DNA of 64,000 nucleotides from Inquilinus sp052078665 (GTDB lineage: Bacteria > Pseudomonadota > Alphaproteobacteria > DSM-16000 > Inquilinaceae), in NCBI RefSeq assembly GCF_052078665.1, contig NZ_JBQJIK010000006.1:62001-126000 (forward strand). The letters are read 5' to 3'. Of the stretch, positions 62,197-64,000 are shown in pieces. Made by a program: the position numbers and the translations under genes. The number at the start of each line of letters is the position of its first letter. The first letter of the stretch is position 1. The notes beneath the pieces are model-generated. The model saw nothing but the letters and a program-made list of their open reading frames with translations. It had not been told where the DNA came from and made no database searches.

Positions 62197-63230
62197 GATG
62201 CGTCCCGGGCCGTTCCCTGGCTGGTGATGCGGGCCAGCCGCTCGAGCACGCGGGCGGCCGACCCGTCGTCGATGGTGCGGGCCGCGAGGGCGGCGCCATC
62301 CGGCAATGTGGCCACGCGATCGGCGATGATGAAACAGGCTGCGGCGTTAAGCAGCACGATGTCGCGATAGGCGCCGTGCGCCCCGCCCAGCACGGCGCGT
62401 AGGGCGGCGGCGTTGGTGGCCGGATCGCCGCCCTTGAGGTCCTCGGGCACGGCGCGGCGCAGCCCGGCATCCTCCGGCGTCACGGTCAGGCGCCGGATCT
62501 GGCCGCCGCGCAGCTCGGCCACCGCGGTCGGGCCGGTGGTGGTCATCTCGTCCAGGCCGTCGCTGCCATGCACCACCCAGGCGGTCTCGCTGCCCAACTG
62601 GTTCAGCGCCTGCGCCACCGGCTCGACCCAGGCCTCGGCGAAGACGCCGAGCAGCTGGCGCTTGACCCCGGCCGGGTTGGCCAGGGGGCCGAGCAGGTTG
62701 AAGATGGTGCGGGTGCCCAGCTCCTGCCGCGCCGGGCCGACATGGCGCATGGCGCTGTGGTACAGCGGCGCGAACAGGAAGCCGATCTGGGTCTCCCACA
62801 GCGCCTCGCGCATCACCTCCGGCGGCGCCTCGACATTGACGCCCAGCTCGGCCAGCACATTGGCCGCGCCGGTCAGGCTGGAGGCGGCGCGGTTGCCGTG
62901 CTTGGCCACCGGTACCCCGGCGCCGGCCAGCACGAAGGAGACGGCGGTCGAGACGTTGAACGAACCGGAATTGTCGCCGCCGGTGCCGCAGCAGTCGATG
63001 GCGCCGTCCGGCGCGTCGATTGTCATCGCCTTGTCGCGCATCACCCGGGCGGCGGCGGCGATCTCCTCCGGCGTCTCGCCGCGGACGCGCAGCGCCATCA
63101 GGAAGCCGCCGATCTGCGCCGGCGTGGCCTCGCCGGACATGATGATCTCGAAGGCGGCGCGGGCGTCGGCGGCGTCCAGCGGCCGGCCGAGCGCTGCCTT
63201 GGCGAGGAATGGTCGCATCTCGGTGGTCAT
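62193..63230 (-). CDS. trpD: Anthranilate phosphoribosyltransferase
   Basis: 345 aa from ATG 63230. PRPP loop DCCGTGGDNSGSFNVSTAVS, then AKHGNRAASSLTGAANVLAE and RTIFNLLGPLANPAGVKRQL, and DGLDEMTTTGPTAVAEL. Second step of tryptophan synthesis. Overlaps trpG and trpC by four bases each. Confidence 0.97.
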   Translation of the reverse strand: MTTEMRPFLAKAALGRPLDAADARAAFEIIMSGEATPAQIGGFLMALRVRGETPEEIAAAARVMRDKAMTIDAPDGAIDCCGTGGDNSGSFNVSTAVSFVLAGAGVPVAKHGNRAASSLTGAANVLAELGVNVEAPPEVMREALWETQIGFLFAPLYHSAMRHVGPARQELGTRTIFNLLGPLANPAGVKRQLLGVFAEAWVEPVAQALNQLGSETAWVVHGSDGLDEMTTTGPTAVAELRGGQIRRLTVTPEDAGLRRAVPEDLKGGDPATNAAALRAVLGGAHGAYRDIVLLNAAACFIIADRVATLPDGAALAARTIDDGSAARVLERLARITSQGTARDAS

Positions 63231-63811
63231 GCCGCGTTCCGCCGCTCGGCGATGGCCAGGAAGTTCTGCAGGATCTTGTGGCCGAACTGCGAGGCGATGC
63301 TCTCCGGGTGGAACTGCACGCCGTGGATCGGCAGGGTCCGGTGCCGCAGCGCCATGATCACCCCGTCCGCGGTCCAGGCCGTGGCCTCCAGGCTGTCCGG
63401 CATGCTGTCCGGCGCGATCGTCAGCGAGTGGTAGCGGGTGGCCTCGAAATTGTCCGGCAGCCCGGCCAGCACGCCGCCGCCATGATGGTGCACCGGGCTG
63501 ATCTTGCCGTGCATCGGCTCCGGCGCGCGGACGATCCGGCCGCCGAAGACCTGGCCGATCGCCTGGTGGCCGAGGCAGACGCCGAACACCGGCACCCGGC
63601 CGGCGGCGGCCCGGATCAGGTCCATGCAGATGCCGGCCTTGTCGGGATCGCAGGGGCCGGGTGAGAGGACGATGCCGTCGGGCCGCAGCGCCAGCGCCTC
63701 GTCGACCGTCAGCGCGTCGTTGCGGCGGACCTCGGTGTCGGCCCCGAGCTCGCCGAGGTAATGCACCAGGTTGTAGGTGAAGCTGTCGTAGTTATCGATC
63801 AGCAGAAGCAT
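63227..63811 (-). CDS. trpG: Anthranilate synthase glutaminase subunit
   Basis: 194 aa from ATG 63811. Class I glutamine amidotransferase: DNYDSFTYNLVHYLGELG, LSPGPCDPDKAGICMDLI, nucleophile Cys in VFGVCLGHQAIGQVFGG, His/Glu in HGVQFHPESIASQFGHK. Supplies ammonia to TrpE. trpE lies immediately upstream across a 106-base gap. Confidence 0.97.
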   Translation of the reverse strand: MLLLIDNYDSFTYNLVHYLGELGADTEVRRNDALTVDEALALRPDGIVLSPGPCDPDKAGICMDLIRAAAGRVPVFGVCLGHQAIGQVFGGRIVRAPEPMHGKISPVHHHGGGVLAGLPDNFEATRYHSLTIAPDSMPDSLEATAWTADGVIMALRHRTLPIHGVQFHPESIASQFGHKILQNFLAIAERRNAA

Positions 63812-63879
63812 GGGAGTCGCCCTTTCGAGGCGTGGGATTGGGGAGGAGCGGCGGGAATCCGGCCGTCCTCACCATCGAT

Positions 63880-63902
63880 GCAGCAGGGGGCGATGCTGCT
63901 GC
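63880..63902 (-). promoter_or_regulatory. Hairpin in the trpE-trpG gap
   Basis: GCAGCAG and CTGCTGC pair around a nine-base loop. No T-run follows in the direction of the trp genes. It may set RNA stability between trpE and trpG. Confidence 0.3.
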
Positions 63903-63917
63903 GAAAGGATGCGATCT

Positions 63918-64000
63918 CTAGACATGACCCATGGGCCGGTTGCCGTTGCGCGGCCGGTTGGCGAAGCGTACCGCATCTTCGGCGGCGCGCACCAGCGCCC
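63918..64000 (-). CDS. trpE: Anthranilate synthase component I C-terminus, partial
   Basis: The last 26 codons on the minus strand end at TAG 63918-63920: ALVRAAEDAVRFANR followed by PRNGNRPMGHV. The Ala-Ala-Glu-x-Ala-Val-Arg-Phe helix is the usual end of TrpE, and the position upstream of trpG fits. The rest lies outside the window. Confidence 0.7.
   Translation of the reverse strand, partial: ALVRAAEDAVRFANRPRNGNRPMGHV

Overview
The window is a contiguous piece of a very GC-rich (about 70 percent) alphaproteobacterial chromosome. The clade markers are a GcrA cell-cycle regulator, an alphaproteobacterial-type LexA, an LpxI-type lipid A pathway, and two conserved gene blocks (rpsB-tsf-pyrH-frr-uppS-cdsA-dxr-rseP-bamA-lpxD-fabZ-lpxA-lpxI-lpxB, and trpE/G/D/C-moaC-moeA-lexA). 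The mix of hut, matAB, LuxR/AraC regulators and polysaccharide genes suggests a free-living Rhodospirillales-like bacterium (Azospirillum/Inquilinus type). That placement is inference; no rRNA or tRNA gene was seen.

Layout. 1-12.6 kb is mostly accessory. It holds the tail of an OpgG-like glucan protein, an ECF sigma/anti-sigma pair divergent from a secreted Gly/Asn-rich protein, a class II aldolase, an AraC and two LuxR-type regulators (one a large ATPase), a truncated LysE transporter, nadE, an orphan protein resembling Imm50 immunity proteins, a secreted cupin and a charged unknown. A composite palindromic repeat (12609-12744) precedes alaS and gcrA. 16.2-18.0 kb carries three tandem secreted paralogues of unknown function. 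Then come icd, a LOG-family hydrolase, an Ig-like/LysM protein followed by a candidate small RNA, and a histidine-degradation pair (hutF, hutI) split by a Fic AMP-transferase gene with its own AT-rich operator. 25.8-32.3 kb has a lytic transglycosylase, a Wza-like SLBB export protein and the malonate genes (malonyl-CoA decarboxylase and malonyl-CoA synthetase).

34-48 kb is the translation/envelope superoperon: ribosomal protein S2, EF-Ts, UMP kinase, ribosome recycling, undecaprenyl-PP and CDP-diacylglycerol synthesis, the MEP isoprenoid step, the RseP protease, BamA, and lipid A synthesis from LpxD to LpxB. Many of its genes overlap by 4 to 23 bases. It is followed by a LuxR gene, gltA, gltX and comEC.

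54.3-58.8 kb is a metabolic and regulatory insert: a PhyH dioxygenase and a Gfo/Idh/MocA oxidoreductase diverging from a perfect LacI-type operator, a NIPSNAP protein diverging from a TetR gene over tandem operator-like repeats, and a LacI gene. The window closes with lexA and the tightly overlapping moeA-moaC-trpC-trpD-trpG operon on the minus strand, plus the very end of trpE.

The least explained items are the tandem secreted paralogue family, the Fic gene coupled to hutF with its inverted-repeat promoter, the two-hairpin RNA candidate after the LysM gene, and the secreted Gly-rich protein with a single dockerin-like loop next to an ECF sigma system. Coordinates of starts were chosen from Shine-Dalgarno matches and family starts. 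No database search could be run.
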